Shown here: positions 1 through 9,344 of the stretch, one piece after another | Numbering within the stretch: position 1 is the stretch's first letter | Layout: each line of letters begins with the position of its first letter | Assembly (NCBI RefSeq): GCF_038449125.1 | Contig: NZ_CP151800.1 | Coordinates: 1,584,406 to 1,648,405 of the forward strand | Direction of reading: 5' to 3' | Length of the DNA stretch: 64,000 nucleotides | DNA from: Kosakonia sp. BYX6 | GTDB lineage: Bacteria > Pseudomonadota > Gammaproteobacteria > Enterobacterales > Enterobacteriaceae | The notes under the pieces: generated by a model | Databases searched by the model: none | What the model was told of the DNA's origin: nothing | What the model saw: only the letters and a program-made list of their open reading frames with translations | Made by a program: the position numbers and the translations under genes

Positions 1-33
1 GGGGGTACTGCTATTACGCTAAGTACCTCGTAT

Positions 34-64
34 ACTGTGTGGTTTTTATAACTGTGTGGTTTTT
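34..64. repeat. Two copies of a 14-bp direct repeat upstream of menF
   Basis: The sequence ACTGTGTGGTTTTT occurs at 34-47 and again at 51-64, a 17-bp period, ending just before the menF ribosome binding site. The copies are identical. They could be a tandem duplication or a repeated protein or RNA binding site in the leader. I do not recognise the motif. Confidence 0.7.
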
Positions 65-79
65 CAGGGAGGGGTTCGC

Positions 80-1363
80 GTGTTTTCCATTTCCTCTGCG
101 CTTGGCTATCTGCATAGCCGCCTGGCTGCTGCGTTTCCCCGAACGCCCGGTTTCTGCTTCTTTGATGCTCCTTTCCCGCTCAATGACACGTTTGATCCCC
201 TGACATGGCTGGCCTGCCAAAACGCATATCCACAGTTTTACTGGCAACAGCGCAGCGGTGCTGAAGAAGCGGCCGCGCTTGGCGCGCTCATTCCTTTCTC
301 CTCTTTGCCACAGGCTCAACAATTTTTACACCTACACCCGGACGATGTGCGGATCTGGGGGCTGAATGCGTTTGATCCTGATTCAGGCGCGCTGTTTTTA
401 CCGCGTCTGGAGTGGCGGCGAGAACGCGGGCGCGCCATGCTGCGTTTATACCTCTATAGCGACAGTTCGCTGCATGACGATGCCCAATGCGCAGCGGATT
501 TTCTGGCCACGCTGGTGGGCTCCACACCGTTAGAAAACGTGCAGCAACCGTGCCTTGAGCAGCATCATTTTCCGGAGCGTGAAGGCTGGGAAACGTTGAT
601 CAACCAGGCGCTGTTAACGCTCAGTAGCGGCGAACTGGATAAAGTCGTGCTCGCCCGCGCCACCGATTACCACTTCGCCCACGCCGTTCAGGCCGCCTCG
701 CTGATGGCCGCCAGCCGTCGCCTCAACCACCGCTGTTTTCACTTTATGTACGTCTTCGATGCGCAAACCGCTTTTTTAGGCTCGACGCCGGAACGGTTGT
801 GGCGGCGTCGCGGAATGGCTCTGCGTACCGAAGCGCTCGCCGGAACGGTCGCCAATCATGACGATGACGCACAGGCGCAACAGCTTGCGGGCTGGCTGAT
901 GAATGACGATAAAAACCAGCGCGAAAATATGTTGGTGGTCGAAGATATCTGCCAGCGCCTGCAACACCAGACCGGGGCGCTGGAAATATTGCCGCCGCAG
1001 GTGCTGAGGCTGCGCAAAGTGCAGCATTTACGCCGTTGCATCTGGGGGGATCTGCAAACAGCGGATGATGCCCTGTGTTTACAGTTGCTCCAGCCGACCG
1101 CGGCGGTTGCCGGTTTGCCGAGGCGTGAAGCGTGGGCGTTTATCGAACACCATGAGCCGTTTGAACGGGAATGGTACGCCGGTTCGGCGGGGTATCTGTC
1201 GCGCGGGCAGAGTGAATTCTGCGTAGCGCTGCGTTCGGCGAAAATCAGCGGCAATACGGTCCGCCTCTATGCCGGGGCGGGGATTGTGCCGGGATCGGAC
1301 GCGCAACAAGAGTGGCAGGAAATCGAGAATAAAGCGGCGGGGCTGCGATCATTGTTGCTGTAG
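80..1363 (+). CDS. menF: Isochorismate synthase MenF
   Basis: Converts chorismate to isochorismate, the committed step of menaquinone synthesis, in the cytoplasm. The 427-residue protein has the chorismate-binding fold. Conserved stretches include [12 protein letters not shown] near the middle, EALAGTVAN, and the C-terminal [11 protein letters not shown] and [11 protein letters not shown] that form the Mg/chorismate site. The GTG at 80 is preferred over an upstream in-frame ATG at 56 because GGGAGGGG lies just before it and the length then matches E. coli MenF (431 aa). It is first gene of a complete men operon; menD follows after 83 bp. Confidence 0.95.
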   Translation: MFSISSALGYLHSRLAAAFPRTPGFCFFDAPFPLNDTFDPLTWLACQNAYPQFYWQQRSGAEEAAALGALIPFSSLPQAQQFLHLHPDDVRIWGLNAFDPDSGALFLPRLEWRRERGRAMLRLYLYSDSSLHDDAQCAADFLATLVGSTPLENVQQPCLEQHHFPEREGWETLINQALLTLSSGELDKVVLARATDYHFAHAVQAASLMAASRRLNHRCFHFMYVFDAQTAFLGSTPERLWRRRGMALRTEALAGTVANHDDDAQAQQLAGWLMNDDKNQRENMLVVEDICQRLQHQTGALEILPPQVLRLRKVQHLRRCIWGDLQTADDALCLQLLQPTAAVAGLPRREAWAFIEHHEPFEREWYAGSAGYLSRGQSEFCVALRSAKISGNTVRLYAGAGIVPGSDAQQEWQEIENKAAGLRSLLL

Positions 1364-1446
1364 ACGCACGTATAAACGACCTATATCAAAAACACATAGT
1401 TCACGAATATTTATACTTAGACGTAATGTTGATACCGGACAAATTC

Positions 1447-3117
1447 ATGTCAATAAGTTCATTTAACCGACGCTGGGCGGCGGTGATCCTCGAAGCCTTA
1501 ACCCGCCACGGCGTCAGGCATGTCTGCATTGCGCCGGGATCACGTTCCACCCCTTTAACGTTGGCCGCAGCGGAAAACCGCGCGCTGATTCATCACACCC
1601 ATTTTGATGAGCGCGGGCTGGGTCACCTCGCGCTGGGGTTAGCAAAAGCCAGCAATGAGCCCGTGGCGGTGATTGTGACGTCCGGTACGGCGGTTGCGAA
1701 TCTCTATCCCGCGCTGATTGAAGCGGGCCTGACCGGTGAAAAACTGGTGCTGCTGACCGCCGATCGCCCGCCAGAACTGATTGATTGCGGCGCTAACCAG
1801 GCCATCCGCCAGCCGGGCATGTTCGCCTCGCACCCGGCAGAATCCATTGCGTTACCGCGCCCCTCGCAGGATATCCCGGCGCGCTGGCTGGTTTCCGCCA
1901 TTGATAACCTGCTCGGCACGTTACACGGCGGGGCGGTGCATATTAACTGCCCGTTCGCCGAACCGCTGTACGGTGAAATGGACGATACCGGCCTCGCCTG
2001 GCTGCAGGCATTGGGCGGCTGGTGGCAGGATGATAAACCCTGGCTGCAAGCCTCAACGCGACTCAGCAGCGAGAAACAGCGCGACTGGTTTTTCTGGCGT
2101 CAAAAACGCGGCGTCGTGGTGGCGGGGCGCATGAGCGCCGCCGAAGGCCGCCAACTGGCTGAATGGGCGAAAACCCTCGGCTGGCCGCTGATTGGCGATG
2201 TGCTTTCGCAAACCGGGCAACCTTTGCCGTGCGCCGATCTCTGGCTGGGCAACAGCCTGGCGATTGAAGAACTGAACCAGGCGCAAATCGTCTTGCAATT
2301 TGGCAGTAGCCTGACCGGGAAACGGCTGTTGCAGTGGCAGGCCACTTGCCGGCCTGAAGAGTACTGGCTGATTGATCGTCTTTCGGGACGGCTTGATCCC
2401 GCACACCATCGCGGTCGCCGCTTGGTTTCGGATGTTGCCAGTTGGCTGGCGCAACATCCCGCAGAGCCGCGCGCGCCGTGGTGTGAAGTCATTCCTTTCC
2501 TTTCCGAACAGGCGTGGGAAAAAGTCTGTGCCCGGCGCGACACCTTCGGCGAGGCGCAACTGGCGCACCGCATCGCGGACTATTTGCCCGAACAGGGGCA
2601 ACTGTTTCTTGGCAACAGCCTGGTGGTGCGGCTGGTCGATGCGCTGGGCCAATTGCCGGTGGGTTACCCGGTTTATAGCAATCGCGGCGCGAGCGGTATT
2701 GATGGCCTGCTTTCCACGGCGGCAGGCGTGCAGCGGGCCACGGCGCGCCCGACACTGGTCATCGTCGGCGATCTCTCCGCGCTTTACGATCTCAACGCGC
2801 TGGCGCTGCTGCGGCAGGTTTCCGCGCCGTTTGTCCTGCTGGTGGTCAATAACAACGGTGGGCAAATCTTCTCGCTGTTACCCACGCCGCCCGCCGAGCG
2901 CGAACAATTTTATTTGATGCCGCAACATGTGCATTTCGATCATGCCGCTGCCATGTTCGGCCTGCATTATCATCGTCCGGAAAATTGGGACGCACTGGAA
3001 CAGGCACTTAACGGTGCCTGGCACAAACCGGGGGCGACGGTGATTGAATTGGTGGTGAACGACACTGATGGTGCGCAAACATTGCAAAGCCTGCTCGCAC
3101 AGGTGAGCCAGTTATGA
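1447..3117 (+). CDS. menD: SEPHCHC synthase MenD
   Basis: Thiamine diphosphate enzyme that adds a 2-oxoglutarate-derived succinyl semialdehyde unit to isochorismate, giving SEPHCHC. At 556 residues it is the same length as E. coli MenD. Visible are the N-terminal pyrimidine-binding domain ([16 protein letters not shown], then [16 protein letters not shown] with the catalytic Glu) and the C-terminal ThDP/Mg motif [15 protein letters not shown]...NNNGG. The ATG at 1447 gives the family N-terminus [11 protein letters not shown]; the in-frame ATG at 1426 would add seven unmatched residues. The stop overlaps the menH start by 4 bp (ATGA), suggesting translational coupling. Confidence 0.96.
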   Translation: MSISSFNRRWAAVILEALTRHGVRHVCIAPGSRSTPLTLAAAENRALIHHTHFDERGLGHLALGLAKASNEPVAVIVTSGTAVANLYPALIEAGLTGEKLVLLTADRPPELIDCGANQAIRQPGMFASHPAESIALPRPSQDIPARWLVSAIDNLLGTLHGGAVHINCPFAEPLYGEMDDTGLAWLQALGGWWQDDKPWLQASTRLSSEKQRDWFFWRQKRGVVVAGRMSAAEGRQLAEWAKTLGWPLIGDVLSQTGQPLPCADLWLGNSLAIEELNQAQIVLQFGSSLTGKRLLQWQATCRPEEYWLIDRLSGRLDPAHHRGRRLVSDVASWLAQHPAEPRAPWCEVIPFLSEQAWEKVCARRDTFGEAQLAHRIADYLPEQGQLFLGNSLVVRLVDALGQLPVGYPVYSNRGASGIDGLLSTAAGVQRATARPTLVIVGDLSALYDLNALALLRQVSAPFVLLVVNNNGGQIFSLLPTPPAEREQFYLMPQHVHFDHAAAMFGLHYHRPENWDALEQALNGAWHKPGATVIELVVNDTDGAQTLQSLLAQVSQL

Positions 3118-3890
3118 TCCTGCACGGGCACGCCATGGCAGGGCGTCAGCCGCAACCGTGGCTGGTGTTTCTGCACGGCTTTTCCGGCGATAACCGCGAA
3201 TGGCAGCCGGTTGGCGCCACGCTGGAGAATTTCCCGCGTTTGTACCTCGACCTGCCCGGTCATGGCGGTTCGGCGGCGCTTTCTATCGCCTCTTTTGCTG
3301 AAATGGACGCATTGCTGCGCGCGACCCTTGTTCGTTACAACATCCTTAACTACTGGCTGGTGGGTTACTCCCTCGGCGGGCGCATTGCCCTGTACCACGC
3401 CAGCCAGAAACCGGCCGGTTTAAACGGTGTGATTGTCGAAGGCGGTCACCCCGGCCTGATTGACGACAATGTCCGCGCGGCGCGGCTGATTGCCGACCGA
3501 CAGTGGTGCGAACGCCTGCGCCAGCAACCGCTCGCCGAGGTGTTTGACGCCTGGTACCGGCAGCCGGTTTTCGCCACATTGCACGAACCGCAGCGCGCGG
3601 CGCTGGTGGCACTGCGCAGCAAAAACAACGGCACGACGTTGGCGGCAATGCTGGAGGCAACGTCGCTGGCGCAGCAGCCGGATCTGCACAGCGCCTTGCG
3701 GGCGGTACCTTTCCCAATTCATTATTTGTACGGTGAACATGACAGTAAATTCCAGGCGTTGGCGACCCACGTCACCCGCCACTGTCACGCCATTCCTGCC
3801 GCCGGGCACAACGCGCACCGGGACAATCCCGCCGCCGTTGCCTCTGCCCTGGCGCGAATTCTGCGTCTTGAGATAAAGGACACACTATGA
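3114..3890 (+). CDS. menH: SHCHC synthase MenH (alpha/beta hydrolase)
   Basis: Eliminates pyruvate from SEPHCHC to give SHCHC. The 258-residue alpha/beta-hydrolase has the nucleophile elbow GYSLGGR with Ser86, an acidic residue in YGEHDSKF and the His in AAGHNAHR, which together form the catalytic triad; HGFSGD near residue 21 is the oxyanion region. Starts inside the menD stop (ATGA) and ends with the same 4-bp overlap into menB. Slightly longer than E. coli MenH (252 aa). Confidence 0.94.
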   Translation: MILHGHAMAGRQPQPWLVFLHGFSGDNREWQPVGATLENFPRLYLDLPGHGGSAALSIASFAEMDALLRATLVRYNILNYWLVGYSLGGRIALYHASQKPAGLNGVIVEGGHPGLIDDNVRAARLIADRQWCERLRQQPLAEVFDAWYRQPVFATLHEPQRAALVALRSKNNGTTLAAMLEATSLAQQPDLHSALRAVPFPIHYLYGEHDSKFQALATHVTRHCHAIPAAGHNAHRDNPAAVASALARILRLEIKDTL

Positions 3891-4744
3891 TCTACCCCGA
3901 TGAAAACATGCTCTACGCGCCGGTTGAATGGCGTGACTGCTCCGAAGGTTTCTCCGATATTCGTTATCAGAAATCTGCCGACGGCATCGCCAAAATCACT
4001 ATCAACCGCCCGGCAGTGCGCAACGCGTTCCGCCCGCTGACGGTGAAAGAGATGATTCAGGCGCTGGCCGATGCGCGTTATGACGACAATGTGGGCGTGA
4101 TCATTTTGACGGGCGAAGGGGAGAAAGCTTTCTGTGCCGGTGGCGATCAGAAAGTGCGTGGCGATTACGGCGGCTACCAGGATGACTCTGGCGTGCATCA
4201 CCTCAACGTTCTTGATTTCCAGCGCCAAATTCGCACCTGCCCGAAACCTGTCGTGGCGATGGTGGCTGGTTACTCCATCGGCGGTGGCCACGTGCTGCAC
4301 ATGATGTGTGATCTGACCATCGCGGCGGAAAACGCTATTTTCGGCCAGACCGGCCCGAAAGTCGGCTCCTTCGACGGCGGTTGGGGCGCGTCCTACATGG
4401 CGCGTATTGTCGGGCAGAAAAAAGCCCGCGAAATCTGGTTCCTCTGTCGCCAGTACGATGCAAAACAAGCGCTGGATATGGGGCTGGTCAATACCGTTGT
4501 GCCGCTCGCCGAACTGGAAAAAGAGACCGTACGCTGGTGTCGTGAAATGCTGCAAAACAGCCCGATGGCGCTGCGCTGCCTGAAAGCGGCGCTCAATGCC
4601 GACTGCGATGGTCAGGCGGGTCTGCAAGAGCTGGCGGGCAATGCCACCATGCTGTTCTACATGACCGAAGAAGGGCAGGAAGGCCGCAACGCCTTTAACC
4701 AGAAACGCCAGCCTGACTTCAGCAAATTTAAACGGAATCCGTAA
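3887..4744 (+). CDS. menB: 1,4-dihydroxy-2-naphthoyl-CoA synthase MenB
   Basis: Crotonase-family enzyme performing the intramolecular Claisen condensation of o-succinylbenzoyl-CoA to DHNA-CoA. The 285 residues match the E. coli protein almost throughout. Key stretches are [16 protein letters not shown] (oxyanion hole and flexible loop), [21 protein letters not shown], and the C-terminal [17 protein letters not shown] typical of MenB rather than other crotonases. Start is coupled to menH (4-bp overlap) and the stop overlaps the menC ATG by one base (TAATG). Confidence 0.97.
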   Translation: MIYPDENMLYAPVEWRDCSEGFSDIRYQKSADGIAKITINRPAVRNAFRPLTVKEMIQALADARYDDNVGVIILTGEGEKAFCAGGDQKVRGDYGGYQDDSGVHHLNVLDFQRQIRTCPKPVVAMVAGYSIGGGHVLHMMCDLTIAAENAIFGQTGPKVGSFDGGWGASYMARIVGQKKAREIWFLCRQYDAKQALDMGLVNTVVPLAELEKETVRWCREMLQNSPMALRCLKAALNADCDGQAGLQELAGNATMLFYMTEEGQEGRNAFNQKRQPDFSKFKRNP

Positions 4745-5709
4745 TGCGCCAGGCGCAGGTTTACCGCTGGCAAATCCCCCTCGACGCGGGCGTGGTGCTG
4801 CGTGAGCGACGCCTAAAAACCCGTGACGGGCTGTTTGTCCATCTGCAAGAAAATGGGCGCGAAGGCTGGGGCGAAATTGCTCCCTTGCCGGGGTTCAGCC
4901 TCGAAACGCTGGATGAGGTTCAGCCATTGGTCGTTGCGTGGGCGCGCGGCTGGCGCAGCGGTGCTTCGTTGCCGCTGCCTGCGCCGTCTTCTGCGGCGTT
5001 TGGTCTCAGTTGCGCACTGGCTGAGTTGCATGACGAATTGCCCGCATCTGCCGATTACCGCGCGGCGATGTTATGCACAGGCGACCCGGACGAACTTTTC
5101 GCCGCGCTTGCCGCCTTGCCCGGCGAGAAGCTGGCGAAAGTCAAAGTCGGGCTGTACGAAGCCGTGCGCGACGGAATGGTGGTCAACCTGCTGCTGGAAT
5201 CGATTCCTGATTTACAGCTGCGTCTGGATGCTAACCGTGCCTGGACGCCACTGAAAGCCCAGCAATTCGCCAAATACGTAAACCCGCACTTTCGCTCGCG
5301 CATCGCGTTTCTCGAAGAACCCTGCAAACAACGCGCAGACTCGCTGGCGTTCGCCCTGCAAACCGGCATCACCATCGCCTGGGATGAAAGCCTGCGCGAT
5401 GCCGACTTTACATTTGAACCGCAGCCGGGCGTTGGCGCGGTGATTATTAAACCGACGCTCACCGGCAGCCTGCAAAAGGTGCAACAGCAGGTTGCGGCGG
5501 CGAAAGCGCTGGGTCTGACGGTGGTTATCAGTTCCTCCATTGAGTCGAGCCTCGGCCTGACGCAACTGGCACGGATTGCCGCCTGGCTGACGCCGGGCAC
5601 GGTTCCGGGGCTGGATACATTGCAACTGATGAAATGCCAGCTGATCCGCCGTTGGCCAGAGAGTGATTTACCCTGCTTGCAGTCGGATAGACTGGAACCA
5701 CTCCTATGA
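4744..5709 (+). CDS. menC: o-Succinylbenzoate synthase MenC
   Basis: Dehydrates SHCHC to o-succinylbenzoate. Enolase-superfamily protein of 321 residues (E. coli 320). The second catalytic Lys is in KVKVG (Lys134), a metal Asp in LDANRAW (Asp162), further metal ligands in FLEEP and WDES, and the other catalytic Lys in IIKPTL. Overlaps menB by 1 bp and menE by 4 bp, so it lies in one translationally coupled unit. Confidence 0.95.
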   Translation: MRQAQVYRWQIPLDAGVVLRERRLKTRDGLFVHLQENGREGWGEIAPLPGFSLETLDEVQPLVVAWARGWRSGASLPLPAPSSAAFGLSCALAELHDELPASADYRAAMLCTGDPDELFAALAALPGEKLAKVKVGLYEAVRDGMVVNLLLESIPDLQLRLDANRAWTPLKAQQFAKYVNPHFRSRIAFLEEPCKQRADSLAFALQTGITIAWDESLRDADFTFEPQPGVGAVIIKPTLTGSLQKVQQQVAAAKALGLTVVISSSIESSLGLTQLARIAAWLTPGTVPGLDTLQLMKCQLIRRWPESDLPCLQSDRLEPLL

Positions 5710-7085
5710 TGTTTTCTGACTGGCCCTGGCGTCACTGGCGGCAAGTGCGCGGTGAACAGACGGCGATTCGCCTTGATCAACACACGTTGAACTGGCGGCA
5801 ACTTTGCGTACGTGTTGATCGCCTGGCTGCGGGCTTTGCCCGTCAGGGCGTGCGCGAAGGCGACGGTGTGATGTTGCGGGCGCGCAATCAGCCAGAAACG
5901 GTGCTGGCCTGGCTGGCGTTATTGCAATGCGGGGCGCGGATATTACCGGTGAACCCGCAATTACCCGCGTTGTTGCTGGATGCGTTACTGCCACAATTAA
6001 CGCTGTGTTTTGCCCTCGATCTCGATTCATCGGCTTATGACGGCGAGTTAACCGCGCTGGTGCTGCAAGATGCCGAGGGCGATTATGCCGTGGACTGGCA
6101 GGCGCGGCGGCTGGCGTCGATGACATTAACCTCCGGCTCCACCGGTTTACCGAAAGCCGCTGTGCATACCTGTGCGGCGCATCTCGCGAGCGCGCAGGGC
6201 GTGCTGGCATTGATCCCGTTTGCCTCGCAGGACGACTGGTTACTCTCATTGCCATTGTTCCATGTTTCCGGACAAGGGATTTTATGGCGCTGGCTGTTCG
6301 CCGGGGCTCGCATCACCGTGCATCATGGCGTGCCGCTGGAACAGGCGCTGTCTGGCTGTAGCCATGCCTCGCTGGTTCCCACGCAGTTATGGCGTTTGCT
6401 CAATGATAATGTGCCCGTTTCGTTAAACGCGGTGCTGCTTGGCGGCGCGGCAATCCCGGTTGAACTCACGCAGCAGGCAAGCGCGCGCGGCATCCGTAGC
6501 TGGTGCGGCTATGGCCTGACGGAATTCGCCTCGACGGTGTGCGCCAAAGAAGCCGATGGCGCGCCGGATGTGGGTTATGCGCTGCCGGGCCGCGAGGTCA
6601 AAATTGTCGATGAAGAGGTTTGGCTGCGCGCCGCCAGCATGGCGTCCGGCTACTGGTGCAACGGGGAATTATTGCCGCTGGGCAATGATGAAGGCTGGTT
6701 TCCGACTCGCGATCGCGGCGTATTGAATGAGGGGTGTCTGACGATTCGCGGGCGGCTGGACAATCTTTTTTTCAGCGGCGGCGAAGGCATTCAGCCCGAA
6801 GAAGTTGAGCGCGTGATTGCCCGTCATCCGCACGTGCGGCAAGTGCTGGTGGTGCCCATAGATGATGAAGAGTTCGGTCAGCGCCCGGTCGCGGTGGTGG
6901 AATGCGACGCCGAAATAGATATTGCGGCGTTAAGCGCATGGGTTGCAGATAAACTGGCGCGTTTCCAGCAGCCCGTCCGCTGGCTGGCACTGCCCGCAGA
7001 ACTCAAAAACGGCGGTATCAAAATCGCCCGCCGCGCCGTACAGCAGTGGGTGAATTCACCTGCCGCGAAAGTTGAGAAGGCGTGA
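5706..7085 (+). CDS. menE: o-Succinylbenzoate-CoA ligase MenE
   Basis: AMP-forming ligase that activates o-succinylbenzoate to its CoA thioester for MenB. The 459 residues include the adenylate-forming A3 motif [14 protein letters not shown] near residue 140, the A5 motif GYGLTEFAS, the A7/A8 region TRDRG...[20 protein letters not shown], and the C-terminal catalytic lysine in ELKNGGIK. Last gene of the men unit; no clear hairpin terminator is visible in the 100 bp before the next gene. Confidence 0.95.
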   Translation: MMFSDWPWRHWRQVRGEQTAIRLDQHTLNWRQLCVRVDRLAAGFARQGVREGDGVMLRARNQPETVLAWLALLQCGARILPVNPQLPALLLDALLPQLTLCFALDLDSSAYDGELTALVLQDAEGDYAVDWQARRLASMTLTSGSTGLPKAAVHTCAAHLASAQGVLALIPFASQDDWLLSLPLFHVSGQGILWRWLFAGARITVHHGVPLEQALSGCSHASLVPTQLWRLLNDNVPVSLNAVLLGGAAIPVELTQQASARGIRSWCGYGLTEFASTVCAKEADGAPDVGYALPGREVKIVDEEVWLRAASMASGYWCNGELLPLGNDEGWFPTRDRGVLNEGCLTIRGRLDNLFFSGGEGIQPEEVERVIARHPHVRQVLVVPIDDEEFGQRPVAVVECDAEIDIAALSAWVADKLARFQQPVRWLALPAELKNGGIKIARRAVQQWVNSPAAKVEKA

Positions 7086-7187
7086 TCTGCGTTTTTTTGC
7101 GCGCTTTCACGAGGAAGTGAACAGCGAAAAACAGTCAGCGAAAAGGGTGTGGTAGTTTGCGTGCAGGATACTGGCGCAGGGATAGCT

Positions 7188-8108
7188 ATGCACGCTTCAT
7201 CATCTTCTACACCGCATGATGCGGTGTTTCGCAAATTGTTGTCACACGCGGAGACGGCCCGCGATTTCTTCGAAATCCATTTGCCGGAGCGCCTGCTCGC
7301 GCTCTGCGATTTCACGACACTACATCTGGAATCGGGCAGCTTCGTTGAAGACGACCTGCGCTATTGCTATTCCGATGTCCTCTACTCGCTAAAAACGACC
7401 TCCGGCGACGGGTATATTTATGCGCTGATTGAGCACCAAAGTTCGCCGGACCGCAATATGGCCTTTCGCCTGATGCGTTATGCCATTGCGGCGATGCAGC
7501 GCCACCTTGATAAAGGGCATAGCGTGCTGCCGTTAGTGATCCCGGTGCTCTTTTATCATGGTCGGGTAACGCCCTATCCATGGTCGCTACGCTGGCTGGA
7601 TACTTTTCAATTGCCGCAGCAGGCCGAAGGCCTTTATACCGATGCCTTCCCGCTGGTGGATATCACACAAATTCCCGATGCCGAAATTGCCCGGCATCGC
7701 CGAATCGCGATGCTCGAACTGCTGCAAAAACATGTGCGGCAGCGGGATATGCTGGAGTTTCAGGAGCAACTGGTCAGCCTGCTGGCGCTGGGATACACTG
7801 GCGGCGTTCAGTTGAAAGCGTTGCTGCATTACTTGGTACTGGCCGGGTTCACTGCCGATCCGGCAACGTTTCTGGACGCGATTGCCAACAGAACGACGGA
7901 CCATCAGCAAAAGGAGGTGTTAATGAACATTGCACAATATCTTCGTGAAGAAGGCCTGACTAAGGGCCTGGCGCAGGGGCGAGCCGAGGGGGTTCAGCAG
8001 GAAGCATTACGCATCGCGAAAGTGATGTTGGAAAAGGGCATGGAGCCGGACATCGTGGCGACACTGACCGGGCTCCCTGCGGATGTGGTGGAAAAAGCGC
8101 GCCACTAG
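7188..8108 (+). CDS. Rpn-family recombination-promoting nuclease (RpnA/RpnB-like, long form)
   Basis: A 306-residue PD-(D/E)XK-type protein of the Rpn/PDDEXK transposase-like family. It resembles E. coli RpnB (YfcI) and RpnA (YhgA). The family N-terminus is SSTPHDAVFRKLLSHAETA, and the predicted active site spans YSDVLYSLKT and ALIEHQS (Asp, then Glu-x-Gln), followed by MAFRLMRYA and LVIPVLFYHG. The ATG at 7188 is chosen over the upstream in-frame GTG/ATG codons because CAGGGAT precedes it and the homology begins right after. E. coli Rpn long forms are DNA nucleases linked to recombination and phage defence. It replaces the arn locus between menE and nudI. A second start lies inside it (see 7923). 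Confidence 0.88.
   Translation: MHASSSSTPHDAVFRKLLSHAETARDFFEIHLPERLLALCDFTTLHLESGSFVEDDLRYCYSDVLYSLKTTSGDGYIYALIEHQSSPDRNMAFRLMRYAIAAMQRHLDKGHSVLPLVIPVLFYHGRVTPYPWSLRWLDTFQLPQQAEGLYTDAFPLVDITQIPDAEIARHRRIAMLELLQKHVRQRDMLEFQEQLVSLLALGYTGGVQLKALLHYLVLAGFTADPATFLDAIANRTTDHQQKEVLMNIAQYLREEGLTKGLAQGRAEGVQQEALRIAKVMLEKGMEPDIVATLTGLPADVVEKARH
7923..8108 (+). CDS. Predicted intragenic short Rpn protein (RpnS-like, putative antitoxin)
   Basis: In frame with the Rpn long form, a near-perfect Shine-Dalgarno AAGGAGGT (7911-7918) stands four bases before ATG at 7923. It would give a 61-residue C-terminal protein: MNIAQYLREEG, a Gly/Gln-rich TKGLAQGRAEGVQQ stretch, and a helical tail ending in ADVVEKARH. 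Such an SD inside a coding region is rare by chance. For E. coli Rpn proteins, published work describes an internally initiated short form that binds and inhibits the toxic long form. The SD is seen directly; the antitoxin role is inferred from the family. Confidence 0.75.
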   Translation: MNIAQYLREEGLTKGLAQGRAEGVQQEALRIAKVMLEKGMEPDIVATLTGLPADVVEKARH

Positions 8109-8112
8109 TCTC

Positions 8113-8538
8113 TTAAAGTAAACCTTTCAGCGTCAGCGTATGGCGGGTCGCATCGTTTAAGTCATAGCGATGCAGATCCGCTGGTTCGACCCACGCGTAT
8201 TCCTGAAACTCTTCGTTAATGCACACTTCGCGATTGGCGCTGACACAGTCAAAAATCAGGTAAATCATATAGATCTGCTCTTTGCTGCCGTCGGCATAGC
8301 TTTTCACCCGCACATCATCGCGAAAGGTCCAGGGTGTCACCTGGCGTAGTTCCAGTTTATCGCCCAGTTCTTCGCGGATTTCCCGGCGCAGCGCCTCTTC
8401 AATCCGTTCTCCTGGCTCGACGCCACCGCCTGATAACGCCCACTGGCCGGGAAAAACGCCCCGATCATCGGCCATTTTGCACAGCAGATACGCGCCGTTG
8501 TTTTCAATCAATGGGCAAACAATCGTCCGTTGTCGCAT
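8113..8538 (-). CDS. nudI: Nucleoside triphosphatase NudI (Nudix)
   Basis: Nudix hydrolase of 141 residues that in E. coli prefers pyrimidine (deoxy)nucleoside triphosphates. The Nudix box [18 protein letters not shown]...EELG is intact, with the metal-binding Glu residues. The ATG at 8538 follows AAGGAAAAAACC and gives the family N-terminus [20 protein letters not shown]; the longer reading frame upstream is not conserved. Convergent with the rpn gene (4 bp between stops). Confidence 0.95.
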   Translation of the reverse strand: MRQRTIVCPLIENNGAYLLCKMADDRGVFPGQWALSGGGVEPGERIEEALRREIREELGDKLELRQVTPWTFRDDVRVKSYADGSKEQIYMIYLIFDCVSANREVCINEEFQEYAWVEPADLHRYDLNDATRHTLTLKGLL

Positions 8539-8709
8539 GGTTTTTTCCTTAACGCTGGTGAACAGAAGGGGCAATCTTATACCACGCGGCGACGCTGAAA
8601 TATTGACCCCATCACTCATTGCTGGCCTTTTTATTCATTCTTCTGTCAGAAAAATAAGCGTACAATCAGAGGCTTTTGGGCATTGGCCCGTTATGTGCGG
8701 AAATCAAAA

Positions 8710-9252
8710 ATGAAAAAAGTGGCTTTATTAAGTTTTGCTGGCTTGTTGCTGGCCTCTACCGGGGCGCAGGCCGTAAGTGTAAACGGACAAATTGGGAAAG
8801 ATTACACCAGTCTGGGTTTCGGCCTGGGAACCGAAACAAGTGGTATCGCCGTGAGCGGTAACTGGGCGCACAGCGAAGACGATGGCGACATCGCGGGTCT
8901 GGGCTTGGGTTACAACTTACCGCTCGGCCCGTTCCTCGCAACCGTCGGTGGTAAAGGCATTTATCTGAATCCAGACGTCGGCAGCGAAGGTTACGCTGTG
9001 GCGGTTGGCGGTGGTTTGCAGTGGCAAATCGCCAGCAGCTTCAGCCTGTTTGGCGAATATTACTACTCGCCTGACTCGCTCTCCAGCGGCATCAAAGAGT
9101 ACCAGGAAGCGAATGCCGGTGCGCGTTACACCATTATGCGTCCGTTCACCATCGAAGCAGGCTACCGTTATATCGATATGGCGGGCAAAGATGGCAATCG
9201 CGACAACGTCGTCGCCGACGGCCCGTATATCGGCGCCAGCGCAAGCTTCTAA
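8710..9252 (+). CDS. yfaZ: YfaZ family outer membrane protein
   Basis: Predicted exported beta-barrel protein of 180 residues. A signal peptide occupies about residues 1-21 (MKKVALLSFAGLLLASTGAQA), followed by alternating-polarity, Gly/aromatic-rich strands and a terminal SASF typical of outer membrane barrels. The ATG at 8710 gives the signal peptide directly; an in-frame ATG further upstream would put charged residues before it. Function is unknown in E. coli. Divergent from nudI, as in E. coli. Confidence 0.88.
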   Translation: MKKVALLSFAGLLLASTGAQAVSVNGQIGKDYTSLGFGLGTETSGIAVSGNWAHSEDDGDIAGLGLGYNLPLGPFLATVGGKGIYLNPDVGSEGYAVAVGGGLQWQIASSFSLFGEYYYSPDSLSSGIKEYQEANAGARYTIMRPFTIEAGYRYIDMAGKDGNRDNVVADGPYIGASASF

Positions 9253-9258
9253 TCCCCC

Positions 9259-9279
9259 GGCGCGGTGTTCAGCCGCGCC
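9259..9279 (+). terminator. Possible weak terminator after yfaZ
   Basis: GGCGCGG and CCGCGCC form a 7-bp stem with a short loop right after the yfaZ stop. The T-rich tract comes about ten bases later, so intrinsic termination is uncertain. Confidence 0.35.
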
Positions 9280-9344
9280 AGTTTCCCCCGTTTTTACTCT
9301 GCGCATACGCTATAGTGTTTCAACCCCGATTGCAGGAGCTAACG

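Noticed and set aside
2053..2865. 270-codon frame antisense to menD
   Set aside because: Shadow frame with no recognisable domain.
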